From Polaromonas sp. OV174 (GTDB lineage Bacteria; Pseudomonadota; Gammaproteobacteria; Burkholderiales; Burkholderiaceae_C), in contig NZ_FOKZ01000014.1 of the NCBI RefSeq assembly GCF_900112285.1, positions 1-64,000 of the forward strand: a stretch of DNA of 64,000 bases. The letters run 5' to 3'. The stretch's first letter is position 1. Every line of letters begins with the position of its first letter. The position numbers and the translations under genes are program-made. The notes beneath the pieces are model-generated. The model saw only the letters and a list, made by a program, of their open reading frames with translations. It was not told the origin of the DNA and ran no database searches. Shown one piece after another: positions 34,123 to 44,093 of this stretch.

Positions 34123-35157
34123 ATGTCAGTTTTAGCGCCAGAACCCTCCGTTTCTTCATTTTCAGCCTCGCAGCACGGCTCAGTTTCCCCTTGGCGCCTG
34201 AGTGTCGCCCCGATGATGGACTGGACCGACCATCATTGCCGCTATTTTCATCGTCTGCTTTCAAGCAAGGCTTTGCTTTATACCGAGATGGTGACCACTG
34301 GCGCCCTGATTCACGGTGATGTGGCCCGGCACTTGCGTTTCAACGCCGAGGAGCATCCCGTGGCGCTGCAACTGGGCGGCAGCGAACAGGCTGATCTGGC
34401 GCATTGCGCCAGGTTGGGCGAGCAATGGGCTTATGACGAAATCAATCTCAATTGCGGCTGCCCGAGCGAACGGGTACAGCGCGGGGCATTCGGCGCCTGC
34501 CTGATGAATGAACCTCAACTGGTAGCCGACTGTGTGAAAGCGATGGTGGATGTTGTCAGCATTCCCGTGACGGTGAAGCATCGTATCGGCATCGATAAAG
34601 GCGAAAGCTATGAGTTCGTGCGCGATTTCGTCGGTACGGTGAGCGAGGCCGGTTGCAACACCTTTGTGGTCCACGCACGCAACGCCTGGCTCAAGGGGCT
34701 GTCTCCCAAGGAGAATCGCGAAGTGCCGCCATTGCGCTATGAACTGGTGCATAGACTCAAGGCCGAATTTCCGGATCTTTGCATTGCGGTAAATGGCGGT
34801 ATCACCAGCAGTGTGCAGGTGGCCGAGCAACTGGGTCAGCTCGATGGCGTCATGATTGGCCGCGAGGCTTATCACAACCCCTGGTGGTTGGCCGAGTGGG
34901 ATGAAACCTTTTACGGTGCAGTGCCTGGTGAACTGAGCCGCGAATCCGTTGAAGCGCAGATGGTGGATTACATGGCTAGGGAGGCGGCAGCACACGGCAC
35001 ACCCTGGAGTTCGATTGCCCGCCACATGCTGGGCTTGCGTCACGGCCTGCCGGGCGCGCGACGCTGGCGTCAGGTCTGGAGCGACCACAAGCTTAAAGCC
35101 TTGCATCCACGCGATGTGATGGTGCTGGCGCACGAGAGTGCGCAAAAAAGTGCTTGA
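34123..35157 (+). CDS. dusA: tRNA-dihydrouridine synthase A
   Basis: 344 residues. FMN- and NADPH-dependent reduction of uridines (U20/U20a) in the tRNA D-loop. TIM-barrel with LSVAPMMDWTDHHCRYF near 29, the catalytic Cys in NLNCGCPSERVQ (about residue 118), KHRIGID and GGITSSVQV phosphate-binding segments. DusA features (TEMVTTGALIHGD, HARNAWLKGLSPKENR) separate it from DusB and DusC. The start is set at ATG 34123; the first ~25 residues are not conserved. Confidence 0.93.
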   Translation: MSVLAPEPSVSSFSASQHGSVSPWRLSVAPMMDWTDHHCRYFHRLLSSKALLYTEMVTTGALIHGDVARHLRFNAEEHPVALQLGGSEQADLAHCARLGEQWAYDEINLNCGCPSERVQRGAFGACLMNEPQLVADCVKAMVDVVSIPVTVKHRIGIDKGESYEFVRDFVGTVSEAGCNTFVVHARNAWLKGLSPKENREVPPLRYELVHRLKAEFPDLCIAVNGGITSSVQVAEQLGQLDGVMIGREAYHNPWWLAEWDETFYGAVPGELSRESVEAQMVDYMAREAAAHGTPWSSIARHMLGLRHGLPGARRWRQVWSDHKLKALHPRDVMVLAHESAQKSA

Positions 35158-35361
35158 ACAAAGCGCCCAAGCGCAACCTGCGTCAATTTTGATCTAAGTG
35201 CTTTACCTTGTTGAATGAATGTTCTAGAACTTTCTTCACGCTTTTCGGTCTACCCATCACTTGAAACAAGGAGTACATTGAAGTCAGGGAGGCGGTAAAG
35301 TTGGGCTGACCGTCATTTCGGAGTGATGTAGTCTTCAAGCGCAATTTGCGAAGGAGGTTAT

Positions 35362-37287
35362 ATGGTGGATGTCGTCCGTAACTTTTTGACGCGTTACGAG
35401 CAAACGCGGGAAGAGGAACTGTCCCTTGAGGACTACCTCGAGCTCTGTAAAAAGAATCCTCTGGTCTATGCAACGGCAGCCGAGCGCATTCTTGCTGCCA
35501 TCGGTGAGCCCGAAATATTTGACACTCACCATGACCAGCGCCTGTCGCGTATTTTTGGCAACAAGGTCATCAAGATTTACCCGGCTTTCCGCGATTTCTA
35601 CGGCCTGGAAGATCCGATAGAGCAGGTGGTTGCTTTCTTTCGCCATGCGGCCCAGGGCCTGGAAGAGAAGAAGCAGATTCTTTACCTGCTGGGTCCGGTC
35701 GGTGGCGGCAAATCCTCGATTGCCGAGCGGCTCAAACAGATGATGGAGCAGGTGCCTTTTTATGCCCTGAAAGGCTCGCCTGTCAACGAGTCGCCGTTGA
35801 GCCTGTTTAACAATGCTGAGGATAGTCCGGTGCTCCAGTCACAGTACGGCATTTCGCCGCGCTACCTGCAGCGCGTTATGTCACCCTGGGCTGTCAAACG
35901 CCTGGAAGAGTTCGGCGGCGACATCCGCAAGTTTCGCGTCGTCAAGCGTTATCCCTCCATCCTGAAGCAGTGCGCGATCGCCAAGACCGAGCCCGGTGAC
36001 GAAAACAACCAAGATATCTCTTCACTGGTTGGCAAGATCGATATCCGCAAGCTGGAAACCTTCGCCCAGGACGATCCGGACGCCTACAGCTATTCCGGTG
36101 GCCTGTGCCTGGCCAACCAGGGCCTGCTTGAGTTTGTCGAGATGTTCAAGGCACCGATCAAGGTGCTGCATCCACTGTTGACGGCAACCCAGGAAGGCAA
36201 TTACAAGGGCACCGAAGGCTTTGGTGCGATTCCTTTCGATGGGATCGTGATGGCCCACTCGAATGAAAGCGAGTGGAAAGCCTTCAGGAACAACAAGAAC
36301 AACGAGGCCTTTCTGGACCGGATTTACATCGTCAAAGTGCCTTATTGCCTGCGTGCGTCGGAAGAGGTCAAGATCTATGAAAAGCTGATTAAAAACTCTT
36401 CGCTGGCTGGAGCCATTTGCGCACCGGGGACGCTGAAGATGATGGCTCAGTTTGCCGTTTTGACGCGCCTGAAAGAGCCCGAAAACTCCAGCATTTTCAG
36501 CAAGATGCAGGTGTACGACGGTGAAAACTTGAAAGACACCGATCCGAAAGCCAAGAGCTATCAGGAGTACCGCGACTATGCCGGTGTGGACGAAGGCATG
36601 AGCGGCATCTCGACGCGCTTTGCCTTCAAGATTGTCTCCAAGGTGTTTAATTTCGATTCCACCGAAATCGCTGCCAACCCGGTGCATTTGATGTACGTGC
36701 TGGAGCAGCAGATCGAACGCGAGCAATTCACGCCGGAAATTGAACAGCGCTACCTGGCCTTCATCAAGGAAAATCTGGCAGTGCGCTATGCCGAGTTCAT
36801 TGGCAAGGAAATCCAGACCGCCTATCTGGAGTCTTACTCGGAGTACGGTCAAAATATATTTGATCGCTACGTCACCTACGCCGATTTCTGGATCCAGGAT
36901 CAGGAATACCGGGATACCGATACCGGTGAGATTTTCGACCGCTCGGCGCTCAATGCCGAGCTTGAAAAAATCGAAAAACCGGCCGGCATCAGCAATCCCA
37001 AGGACTTCCGCAACGAGATCGTCAATTTCGTGCTGCGGGCGCGTGCCAATAACGCCGGCAAAAACCCGATCTGGACCAGCTACGAAAAGCTGCGTGCCGT
37101 GATCGAGAAAAAAATGTTCTCCAACACCGAAGACCTGTTGCCGGTCATTTCCTTTAACGCCAAGGCGAGCGCAGAAGAAAAACAAAAACACGAGGACTTC
37201 CTCAATCGCATGGTGGCCAAAGGCTATAGCGCCAGACAGGTGCGCCTGCTCTGCGACTGGTATCTCAGGGTCCGCAAGAGTTCCTGA
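35362..37287 (+). CDS. prkA: PrkA-type serine protein kinase/AAA+ protein
   Basis: 641 residues, the usual length. AAA+ fold with the P-loop GPVGGGKSS at 111-119 and a C-terminal PrkA domain (about 400-641). E. coli YeaG and B. subtilis PrkA of this family are linked to starvation and sporulation responses; ATPase/protease-related activity has also been proposed. A strong AAGGAGGTTAT site precedes the GTG/ATG start (ATG 35362). First gene of the conserved prkA-yeaH-spoVR trio; the 200-base upstream gap shows no clear sigma-54 site. Confidence 0.95.
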   Translation: MVDVVRNFLTRYEQTREEELSLEDYLELCKKNPLVYATAAERILAAIGEPEIFDTHHDQRLSRIFGNKVIKIYPAFRDFYGLEDPIEQVVAFFRHAAQGLEEKKQILYLLGPVGGGKSSIAERLKQMMEQVPFYALKGSPVNESPLSLFNNAEDSPVLQSQYGISPRYLQRVMSPWAVKRLEEFGGDIRKFRVVKRYPSILKQCAIAKTEPGDENNQDISSLVGKIDIRKLETFAQDDPDAYSYSGGLCLANQGLLEFVEMFKAPIKVLHPLLTATQEGNYKGTEGFGAIPFDGIVMAHSNESEWKAFRNNKNNEAFLDRIYIVKVPYCLRASEEVKIYEKLIKNSSLAGAICAPGTLKMMAQFAVLTRLKEPENSSIFSKMQVYDGENLKDTDPKAKSYQEYRDYAGVDEGMSGISTRFAFKIVSKVFNFDSTEIAANPVHLMYVLEQQIEREQFTPEIEQRYLAFIKENLAVRYAEFIGKEIQTAYLESYSEYGQNIFDRYVTYADFWIQDQEYRDTDTGEIFDRSALNAELEKIEKPAGISNPKDFRNEIVNFVLRARANNAGKNPIWTSYEKLRAVIEKKMFSNTEDLLPVISFNAKASAEEKQKHEDFLNRMVAKGYSARQVRLLCDWYLRVRKSS

Positions 37288-37344
37288 AGCCCGCAGTGCT
37301 GCACTGCGCCTTATTGCCTATCTACAGACCAACCGGAGGTCAGC

Positions 37345-38616
37345 ATGCTCCAACAAGTCATTGACAGGCGCTTGTCGGGCAAGAACAAGTCGATAGGCAA
37401 CCGTGAGCGATTTCTGCGTCGCTACCGGGAGCAGATTCGGGACGCGGTGCGCCGGGCCGTTGCGGGTCGCAGCATTCACGATATCGAGCAGGGCGAGGAC
37501 ATCACCTTGCCCAGGCGCGATGTGTCCGAGCCGGTGTTTGGTCACGGCACCGGCGGCACCCAGGAGCGGGTTCATCCCGGCAACCAGGATTACGTGCGTG
37601 GCGACCATATCGCCCGGCCGCAAAGCGGCGGAGCGGGCGGTCAAGGCCCCGGTGCCAGCCCGGATGGCATCAGCGAAGACGATTTTGTTTTTCGCATCAC
37701 GCGCGAAGAGTTCATGCAGTATTTCTTCGACGATCTGGCACTGCCGCACTTGGTGCGCACGCAGCTCTTGCCCGATGCGCCGGAATGGAAATCGCAGCGC
37801 GCCGGCTTTGTATCCGAGGGGACGCCGACCAACTTGCATGTGGTGCGCTCTATGCGCATGGCGCTCAGCCGGCGCATTGCCTTGGGCGGCGATGCCAGGC
37901 GTCAGCTGCGGGAGTTGCAAGCGCGCTTGTCCGAGATGCAGTGTGACGCGCATGCACCGCGTAGCGAAATCCTGGCGCTGAAAGCGCAGATTGAAGCCTT
38001 GCGGCGCCGGCTGATGAAAATCCCGTTTCTCGATCCCTTCGATCTGCGTTACCGCAACCGGGTCTTGGTACCTGTGCCGGCGACCCGGGCCGTGATGTTT
38101 TGTCTGATGGATGTGTCGGGGTCCATGGATGAGACGCGCAAGGACATGGCCAAACGCTTTTTCATCCTGCTCTACCTGTTCCTGATGCGGCATTATCAGA
38201 AGACGGATGTGGTTTTTATTCGCCATCACACCCAGGCCACCGAGGTCTCGGAAGAGGATTTTTTCCAATCAACGGAGAGCGGCGGCACCGTGGTTTCCAG
38301 CGCCCTGACCTTGATGCACCAGATCATCCAGGCGCGCTACTCGCCGAGCGAATGGAACATATATGGCGCCCAGGCTTCCGACGGCGACAACTGGCATCAG
38401 GATTCGGCCAAATGCCGGGAATTGCTGGTTGAAAAGCTGCTGCCGGCATGTCGTTACTTTGCTTACATTCAGGTGGCCGAAGAGAACCAGAATCTGTGGG
38501 AAGAGTACAGCCTGGTGCGCGAAGATCACCCCAACTTCGCGATGCAAAAGATCGCCGATGCGTCGGGGATTTATCCGGTGTTCCGTGAGCTGTTCAAGAA
38601 AGGAAACCCGGCATGA
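37345..38616 (+). CDS. yeaH: DUF444 protein YeaH, von Willebrand-like
   Basis: 423 residues, partner of PrkA. N-terminal DUF444 segment with LSGKNKSIGNRERFLRRYR, a Gly-rich loop near residues 90-110 (SGGAGGQGPGAS), and a C-terminal vWA-like domain with a MIDAS motif DVSGSMD near 255. The vWA type suggests metal-dependent binding to a partner, and in E. coli it works with YeaG in stress adaptation. The stop overlaps the spoVR start by 4 bases (ATGA). Confidence 0.93.
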   Translation: MLQQVIDRRLSGKNKSIGNRERFLRRYREQIRDAVRRAVAGRSIHDIEQGEDITLPRRDVSEPVFGHGTGGTQERVHPGNQDYVRGDHIARPQSGGAGGQGPGASPDGISEDDFVFRITREEFMQYFFDDLALPHLVRTQLLPDAPEWKSQRAGFVSEGTPTNLHVVRSMRMALSRRIALGGDARRQLRELQARLSEMQCDAHAPRSEILALKAQIEALRRRLMKIPFLDPFDLRYRNRVLVPVPATRAVMFCLMDVSGSMDETRKDMAKRFFILLYLFLMRHYQKTDVVFIRHHTQATEVSEEDFFQSTESGGTVVSSALTLMHQIIQARYSPSEWNIYGAQASDGDNWHQDSAKCRELLVEKLLPACRYFAYIQVAEENQNLWEEYSLVREDHPNFAMQKIADASGIYPVFRELFKKGNPA

Positions 38617-40196
38617 GCACGATTTTGCGAGCTGAAGGTGCTGGTGAATCGGGGGCCTTGCCGCCGAAGAAGGCTGGGCGGCAGCGCGCGGCACTGCCTT
38701 GTCCCTCCGACTGGTCCTTTGAGTTGATAGAGCTCTATCACCACGAAATCGAACGCACCGCCAAGCGCTTTGGGCTGGATACCTACCCGGTGCAGCTGGA
38801 GGTGATTACCGCCGGTCAGATGATTGACGCCTACGCGTCTGTGGGTATGCCGGTGAACTACCGGCACTGGTCCTTTGGCAAGCAGTACATCGCCACCGAA
38901 AAAAGCTACCGCCGTGGCCATATGGGATTGGCTTATGAGATCGTCATCAATTCCAATCCCTGCATTGCCTATCTGATGGAAGAAAACACCATGCCCATGC
39001 AGGCGCTGGTGATGGCTCACGCCTGCTATGGCCACAATTCCTTTTTCAAGGGCAACTACCTGTTCCGGATGTGGACCGATGCGAGTTCCATCATCGACTA
39101 CCTGGTCTATGCCCGGGCCTATGTCGCCGAGTGCGAGGAGCGTCATGGGCTGGATGCGGTCGAAGAGTTGCTGGACAGCTGCCATGTCCTGATGAGCCAC
39201 GGCGTCGATCGCTATCAGCGCACGCAGAAGCTGTCGCTGGCCGAGGAAGAGGCGCGCCGCAAGGATCGTGAAGCCTATTTGCAGCAGCAGGTCAATGACT
39301 TGTGGCGTACGCTGCCCAAGGCAGCGGACAAGCCGGTGGAAAAAGTCAACCGCCGTTTCCCGGCGGAACCGCAGGAAAACATTCTGTACTTCATCGAGAA
39401 AAACGCGCCCTTGCTCGAGCCCTGGCAGCGCGAGGTGATACGCATAGTGCGCAAGATCGCCCAGTACTTCTATCCGCAGCGCCAGACCCAGATCATGAAC
39501 GAAGGCTGGGCCACGTTCTGGCACTACACCCTGCTGAACGCCATGTACGACGAAGGCCTGCTTAGCGATGGCTTCATGATCGAGTGCCTGCGCTCACATA
39601 CCAATGTGATTTATCAGCCGCCGGTAACCCATCCGGCCTATAGCGGCATCAACCCCTATGCGCTGGGGTTTGCCATGTTTCGTGACTTGCGACGGATTTG
39701 CGAAACGCCGACCGCCGAGGATAGGCAATGGTTTCCGGATATGGCGGGCTCGGACTGGCGCATGACGCTTGACCATGCCATGCGAAATTTTCGCGATGAG
39801 AGCTTTGTCGGGCAATACCTGTCGCCCAAGCTGATGCGCGAATTTCGCCTGTTTACCATCGTTGACGATGCAGCCGAACTCGAGCTTGAGGTGTCTGCCA
39901 TCCATGACGATTCCGGCTACCGCCACGTGCGCGAGGCGCTAGCGCGGCAGAACGACCTGAGCTATCGCGAGCCCAACATCCAGGTCTGGAACGTCGACAT
40001 TCGTGGTGATCGTTCGCTGACGCTGCGTCATACCCAGCACAACAACCGGCCGCTCAACGACGACGTCCAGGAAATCCTCAAGCACGTGGGGCGCTTGTGG
40101 GGATTTCTGGTCCGGCTCGAAAGCGTTGACCGGCATGGCAAGGTGACCAGGCATTGGGAAGTTATGCCATCTGCACCTCCCGCCTCGGGCGAGTGA
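38613..40196 (+). CDS. spoVR: SpoVR-family protein (YcgB-like)
   Basis: 527 residues, typical length. SpoVR family (PF04293); named for a B. subtilis protein needed for spore cortex, but widespread in non-sporulating bacteria where it clusters with prkA and yeaH. Conserved: MPVNYRHWSFGKQ, a YELVINSNPCIAYL-like stretch and NEGWATFWHYTLL with a metallopeptidase-like appearance. The first ~25 residues (Gly/Ala/Lys-rich) look unstructured; a downstream start is possible. Confidence 0.93.
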   Translation: MSTILRAEGAGESGALPPKKAGRQRAALPCPSDWSFELIELYHHEIERTAKRFGLDTYPVQLEVITAGQMIDAYASVGMPVNYRHWSFGKQYIATEKSYRRGHMGLAYEIVINSNPCIAYLMEENTMPMQALVMAHACYGHNSFFKGNYLFRMWTDASSIIDYLVYARAYVAECEERHGLDAVEELLDSCHVLMSHGVDRYQRTQKLSLAEEEARRKDREAYLQQQVNDLWRTLPKAADKPVEKVNRRFPAEPQENILYFIEKNAPLLEPWQREVIRIVRKIAQYFYPQRQTQIMNEGWATFWHYTLLNAMYDEGLLSDGFMIECLRSHTNVIYQPPVTHPAYSGINPYALGFAMFRDLRRICETPTAEDRQWFPDMAGSDWRMTLDHAMRNFRDESFVGQYLSPKLMREFRLFTIVDDAAELELEVSAIHDDSGYRHVREALARQNDLSYREPNIQVWNVDIRGDRSLTLRHTQHNNRPLNDDVQEILKHVGRLWGFLVRLESVDRHGKVTRHWEVMPSAPPASGE

Positions 40197-40255
40197 AGTT
40201 TGATGTGAAGCGGCAAAGGACTGCTCGAAAAGGCCTTTGCATGAAAAATCATGTC

Positions 40256-40524
40256 AGAACGTGTTTGCAATCTCTATGGGGCCGCGTTGGGGTGCAATCG
40301 GGATGAGTGGGCCGCCCGGCACCGCCGCATGGGCTGGTGCCCATGCAAGGGGTTGGGTGGCTCAATCGCCCGATTTCACCGCCAACCCACAGGGCAAGTG
40401 CCTTTTCGGGCGGTCTGCGGCGTTGCGATGCTTGCCATAGCCGGGCTATGGGCGGCGCACCGCGCCTTGCACCCCATCCCGAAAAGTCACTTGCGCGACC
40501 CCGTAGAGATTGCAAACACGTTCT
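40256..40524. mobile_element. MITE-like element with ~31-bp terminal inverted repeats (269 bp)
   Basis: Outer ends AGAACGTGTTTGCAATCTCT (40256 on plus, 40524 on minus), continuing YGGGGYCGCG-type with two mismatches across ~31 bases. Inside: GGGGTGCAA, CGGGATG (shared by both arms) and the hairpin CCATAGCC-GG-GCTATGG. No convincing gene and no clear target duplication. A small, probably non-autonomous element between spoVR and the next gene. The rest of 40197-40592 is otherwise empty. Confidence 0.6.
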
Positions 40525-40592
40525 AAGATCCCGGGCATGGATCTCTCCTCAATGGCCGGATACGGTCTTCTCAGGCTTGGCGGTGGGTATTT

Positions 40593-41036
40593 ATGAACCC
40601 ACGCTGGTTATCTGTTGCGCTCGCCGAAGTCGGGGTTGCTCAATACCCGCTTGGGCAAAGCAATGCGCGCATTACCGAATACCACGGCGGCACCAATCTT
40701 CGCGGCTATGACGACAAGGTGGCTTGGTGCTCATCTTTCGCCAACTGGTGTCTGGCTCAGGTGGGCATAGTGGGGACCGGATCGGCGCTGGCTCGCTCCT
40801 GGCTTGAGTGGGGCAAAGCGCTGACCGAGCCGGTGCCGGGTTGCCTAGTGGTGCTTTATCGCGACGACCCCAACAGCTGGAAAGGCCATGTCGGTTTTTA
40901 TTTGCGTGCCGACGCGCAATATATCTACCTGCTAGGCGGCAATCAGCTGGAGCAGGTGCGCGAGCATTTTTACCCGCTGGAGTGCGTGCTGGGCTATCGC
41001 TGGCCGCTAGCGGCGGCGCCAACGTCGCTCGCTTGA
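40593..41036 (+). CDS. NlpC/P60-like (TIGR02594-type) peptidoglycan hydrolase
   Basis: 147 residues. Catalytic Cys in VAWCSSFANWCL near residue 51, His in KGHVGFYL near 108, with a following YIYLLGGNQ. The TIGR02594 group resembles CHAP/NlpC amidohydrolases found in phages and cell-wall proteins. No signal peptide, so export would need another route; it may be a lysin-like or phage-derived remnant, or an intracellular variant. The start follows a weak GGTGGG site. Confidence 0.75.
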   Translation: MNPRWLSVALAEVGVAQYPLGQSNARITEYHGGTNLRGYDDKVAWCSSFANWCLAQVGIVGTGSALARSWLEWGKALTEPVPGCLVVLYRDDPNSWKGHVGFYLRADAQYIYLLGGNQLEQVREHFYPLECVLGYRWPLAAAPTSLA

Positions 41037-41070
41037 GTCGAGTGAATTAGCCGACTTGCCGCGCTCGCTA

Positions 41071-41706
41071 TCAGGCCGCGGCTTCCAGCCCGTGACTGAA
41101 ATGCTGGCGCATGCGCAGCGCCGTGGCATCGGCATCGCGCGCAGTCAGCGCGGCCATGATGGCGCGATGCTCTTGCAGGGATTCTTCAATCCGCCCCGAC
41201 TTGAGTAGCGAGTTGTGGCGATTGAGCTTCATGACCTTGCGCAGGTCGGCCACCATCTGGTCGCGCCAGCGGTTGTTGGCGATTTCCAGCAGGCGCATGT
41301 GAAAGATTTCGTTGATCTCAAAAAAGCGTTCACGGTTGTCTGCCGCCTTTTCCAGCTCGTTGTGCAGACCTTGCAGTTCCTGCAGCTGGGATTCGGTGGC
41401 TTGGGCGGCCACCACCCCGGCGGCATCGCTTTCCAGAAGGGCCAGCAAATGGTAGACATCGGCCAGATCGCGTTCTGACACCTCGGTCACATAGGCGCCA
41501 CGCCTTACTTTCATGGTGACCAGGCCCTCGGCCGCCAACACCTTCAGGGCTTCGCGCAGGGGCGTGCGGCTGATACCGTATTCCTCGGCCAGCTTGAGCT
41601 CGTCAATCCAGCTGCCGGGCGCCAACTCACGATTGAAAATGCGCTGGCGCAAAAGCTCGGCAACTTCTTCGTAAAGCGCTCGGGGAGTGAGGGAAACGGC
41701 GGTCAT
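41071..41706 (-). CDS. GntR-family (FadR-type) transcriptional regulator
   Basis: 211 residues from ATG 41706 (MTAVSLTPRALYEEV). N-terminal winged helix (LAEEYGISRTPLREALKVLAAEGLV) and C-terminal FCD ligand domain (about 80-205; helices with HNELEK and HMRLLEIANNR; metal-binding His/Asp type expected). FCD regulators bind organic acids or CoA intermediates. Divergent from mcm, with a promoter and a dyad in the intervening gap, it is the likely controller of the methylmalonyl-CoA operon. Effector unknown. Confidence 0.9.
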   Translation of the reverse strand: MTAVSLTPRALYEEVAELLRQRIFNRELAPGSWIDELKLAEEYGISRTPLREALKVLAAEGLVTMKVRRGAYVTEVSERDLADVYHLLALLESDAAGVVAAQATESQLQELQGLHNELEKAADNRERFFEINEIFHMRLLEIANNRWRDQMVADLRKVMKLNRHNSLLKSGRIEESLQEHRAIMAALTARDADATALRMRQHFSHGLEAAA

Positions 41707-41791
41707 GGAGGGCTGGTATTTCCTGGTGTCTAGCAAGCTGTGGTTTAACCACGGGCCATGCCATTAGCGGGGGAGGCAAGGGCGAGTATGC

Positions 41792-41831
41792 TTGAAACTG
41801 AATTTTGCATCAATAATTATAAATGATGTAA
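41792..41831. promoter_or_regulatory. Candidate promoter and GntR operator upstream of mcm
   Basis: TTGAAA (41792-41797) with a possible -10 (AATTAT/TATAAA, about 41815-41824), overlapped by TTGCATCA-N11-TGATGTAA (41805-41831), arms 7 of 8 paired. Lies in the divergent gap of the GntR gene and mcm, so binding would shut off the operon. Confidence 0.45.
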
Positions 41832-41927
41832 ACTTGCCGCCGATTCATGAATTCCTTGCATGCTGGCTGGGTGACGTATTCAATGTTGCCTGTCGCATGT
41901 TGATTTTGTTCAATGTAGAAACAGCCC

Positions 41928-44093
41928 ATGTCCACGCGCAATACAGAACCTGAATTTCTCGCAGCCAGTCTTGATGACTGGGCCAAATCAGCGGCCAAAT
42001 CAGCCCCGGGTGGTGATGTAAGCGCGCTGAACTGGCAAACGCCGGACGGCATCAGCGTCAAAGCGCTGTACACGGCTGATGACATCAAGGATTTGCCCCA
42101 CACCAATACCTTGCCGGGTTTTGAGCCCTTTATTCGTGGCCCGCAAGCGACCATGTATGCCGTGCGCCCTTGGACGATTCGCCAGTACGCCGGTTTTTCT
42201 ACCGCCGAAGAATCCAATGCTTTTTATCGCAAGGCGCTCGCCGCCGGCGGCCAGGGCGTGTCGGTGGCGTTTGACCTGGCTACCCACCGTGGTTACGACA
42301 GCGATCACCCGCGTGTGACTGGCGATGTCGGCAAAGCGGGTGTGGCGATCGATAGCGTCGAGGACATGAAAATCCTGTTCGACCAGATCCCGCTGGACTC
42401 TGTGTCAGTTTCCATGACCATGAACGGCGCGGTGCTGCCGGTGCTGGCAGGCTATGTGGTCGCGGCGGAAGAGCAGGGCGTGAGCCAGGACAAGCTAAGC
42501 GGAACCATCCAGAACGACATCCTCAAGGAGTTCATGGTTCGCAACACTTATATCTTCCCGCCCGAACCCAGCATACGCATCATCGGCGACATCATCGAGT
42601 ACACGGCGCAGAACATGCCCAAGTTCAACTCGATCTCGATCTCCGGCTATCACATGCAGGAAGCCGGCGCCAATCAGGCGCTCGAATTGGCCTTCACCCT
42701 GGCCGACGGCAAGGAGTACGTCAAGACCGCCATAGGTAAGGGTCTGGATGTGGATGACTTTGCCGGCCGCCTGAGTTTCTTCTGGGCCATAGGCATGAAC
42801 TTCTACCTGGAAGTGGCCAAGATGCGCGCCGCGCGCCTGCTCTGGTGCCGCATCATGAAGGGCTTCGACGCCAAAAAGCCCAAGAGCCTGATGCTGCGCA
42901 CCCACTGCCAGACCAGTGGCTGGAGTCTGACCGAGCAAGACCCCTATAACAACGTGGTGCGCACCACCATAGAGGCCATGGCCGCGGTGTTTGGCGGCAC
43001 GCAAAGCCTGCACACCAACAGCTTTGACGAAGCGATTGCGCTGCCCACAGAGTTCTCATCGCGCATCGCCCGCAACACCCAGCTCATCATCCAGGAAGAA
43101 ACCCACATCACCAATGTGATAGATCCCTGGGCCGGCAGCTACATGATGGAAAAACTGACCCAGGACATGGCCGATGCCGCCTGGGCCATCATTGAAGAAG
43201 TCGAAGCCATGGGCGGTATGACCAAGGCCGTGGACAGTGGCTGGGCCAAGCTCAAGATTGAGGCGGCTGCGGCAGAAAAGCAGGCGCGCATAGACAGCGG
43301 CAAGGACGTCATCGTCGGCGTCAACAAGTACAAACTCAAAACCGAAGATGCGATCGAGTCGCGCGACATCGACAATGTCGCCGTGCGCGACGGGCAAATT
43401 GCGCGTTTGCATGAAATCAAGCGAAAACGCGATACAGCCCAGGTGGAGCGGGCGCTGGCTGCTATCACTTCTGCAGCAGAAAGCAACTCCGGCAATCTGC
43501 TGGATCTGGCCATCAAGGCGGTTCGTCTGCGCGCCACGGTGGGCGAGGTCAGCGATGCGCTGGAAAAAGTTTACGGGCGCCACCGCGCCGACACACAAAA
43601 GGTGACCGGTGTGTATGCCGCTGCTTATGACTCGGCCGAAGGCTGGGAAACCCTCAAGTCCGAGATCAACGCATTTGCCGAAGACCAAGGTCGCCGCCCG
43701 CGCGTGATGATTTCCAAGCTCGGCCAGGACGGCCATGACCGCGGCGCCAAGGTGGTGGCCACTGCCTTTGCCGATCTGGGCTTTGACGTGGACATGGGGC
43801 CGCTGTTCCAGACGCCCGAAGAATGCGCCCGTCAGGCGATTGAAAACGACGTGCATGCCGTGGGCGTCAGCACCTTGGCCGCCGGCCACAAGACGCTGGT
43901 GCCAGCCATCATCGCCGAGCTCAGGAAGCAGGGCGCGGACGACATCATCGTGTTTGTCGGCGGCGTGATTCCGCGCCAGGACTACGACATGCTTTACGAG
44001 GCGGGTGTCAAAGGCATTTACGGCCCGGGCACACCGATTCCGGCCAGTGCCAAGGACGTGCTGGAACAGATCAAAGCCGCCGTGCAGGCGTGA
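41928..44093 (+). CDS. scpA: Methylmalonyl-CoA mutase (single-chain)
   Basis: 721 residues. Converts (R)-methylmalonyl-CoA to succinyl-CoA using adenosylcobalamin. N-terminal TIM barrel (about 40-520; [14 protein letters not shown] and [14 protein letters not shown]) and C-terminal cobalamin-binding domain with DxHxxG ([13 protein letters not shown], His near residue 604). Single large-subunit form, so no separate beta subunit is needed. Stop overlaps the GNAT start (GTGA). Regulated probably by the divergent GntR protein. Confidence 0.95.
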   Translation: MSTRNTEPEFLAASLDDWAKSAAKSAPGGDVSALNWQTPDGISVKALYTADDIKDLPHTNTLPGFEPFIRGPQATMYAVRPWTIRQYAGFSTAEESNAFYRKALAAGGQGVSVAFDLATHRGYDSDHPRVTGDVGKAGVAIDSVEDMKILFDQIPLDSVSVSMTMNGAVLPVLAGYVVAAEEQGVSQDKLSGTIQNDILKEFMVRNTYIFPPEPSIRIIGDIIEYTAQNMPKFNSISISGYHMQEAGANQALELAFTLADGKEYVKTAIGKGLDVDDFAGRLSFFWAIGMNFYLEVAKMRAARLLWCRIMKGFDAKKPKSLMLRTHCQTSGWSLTEQDPYNNVVRTTIEAMAAVFGGTQSLHTNSFDEAIALPTEFSSRIARNTQLIIQEETHITNVIDPWAGSYMMEKLTQDMADAAWAIIEEVEAMGGMTKAVDSGWAKLKIEAAAAEKQARIDSGKDVIVGVNKYKLKTEDAIESRDIDNVAVRDGQIARLHEIKRKRDTAQVERALAAITSAAESNSGNLLDLAIKAVRLRATVGEVSDALEKVYGRHRADTQKVTGVYAAAYDSAEGWETLKSEINAFAEDQGRRPRVMISKLGQDGHDRGAKVVATAFADLGFDVDMGPLFQTPEECARQAIENDVHAVGVSTLAAGHKTLVPAIIAELRKQGADDIIVFVGGVIPRQDYDMLYEAGVKGIYGPGTPIPASAKDVLEQIKAAVQA

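Noticed and set aside
40251..40526. ORF filling the MITE-like element
   Set aside because: Spans the inverted ends themselves, has no domain and no ribosome site; a by-product of GC-rich sequence.
43430..43485. Repeat-like GGGCGCTGGCTGCTATCAC in mcm
   Set aside because: The protein segment ([12 protein letters not shown]) is where related mutases have similar residues, so this is probably native coding sequence rather than an inserted copy.
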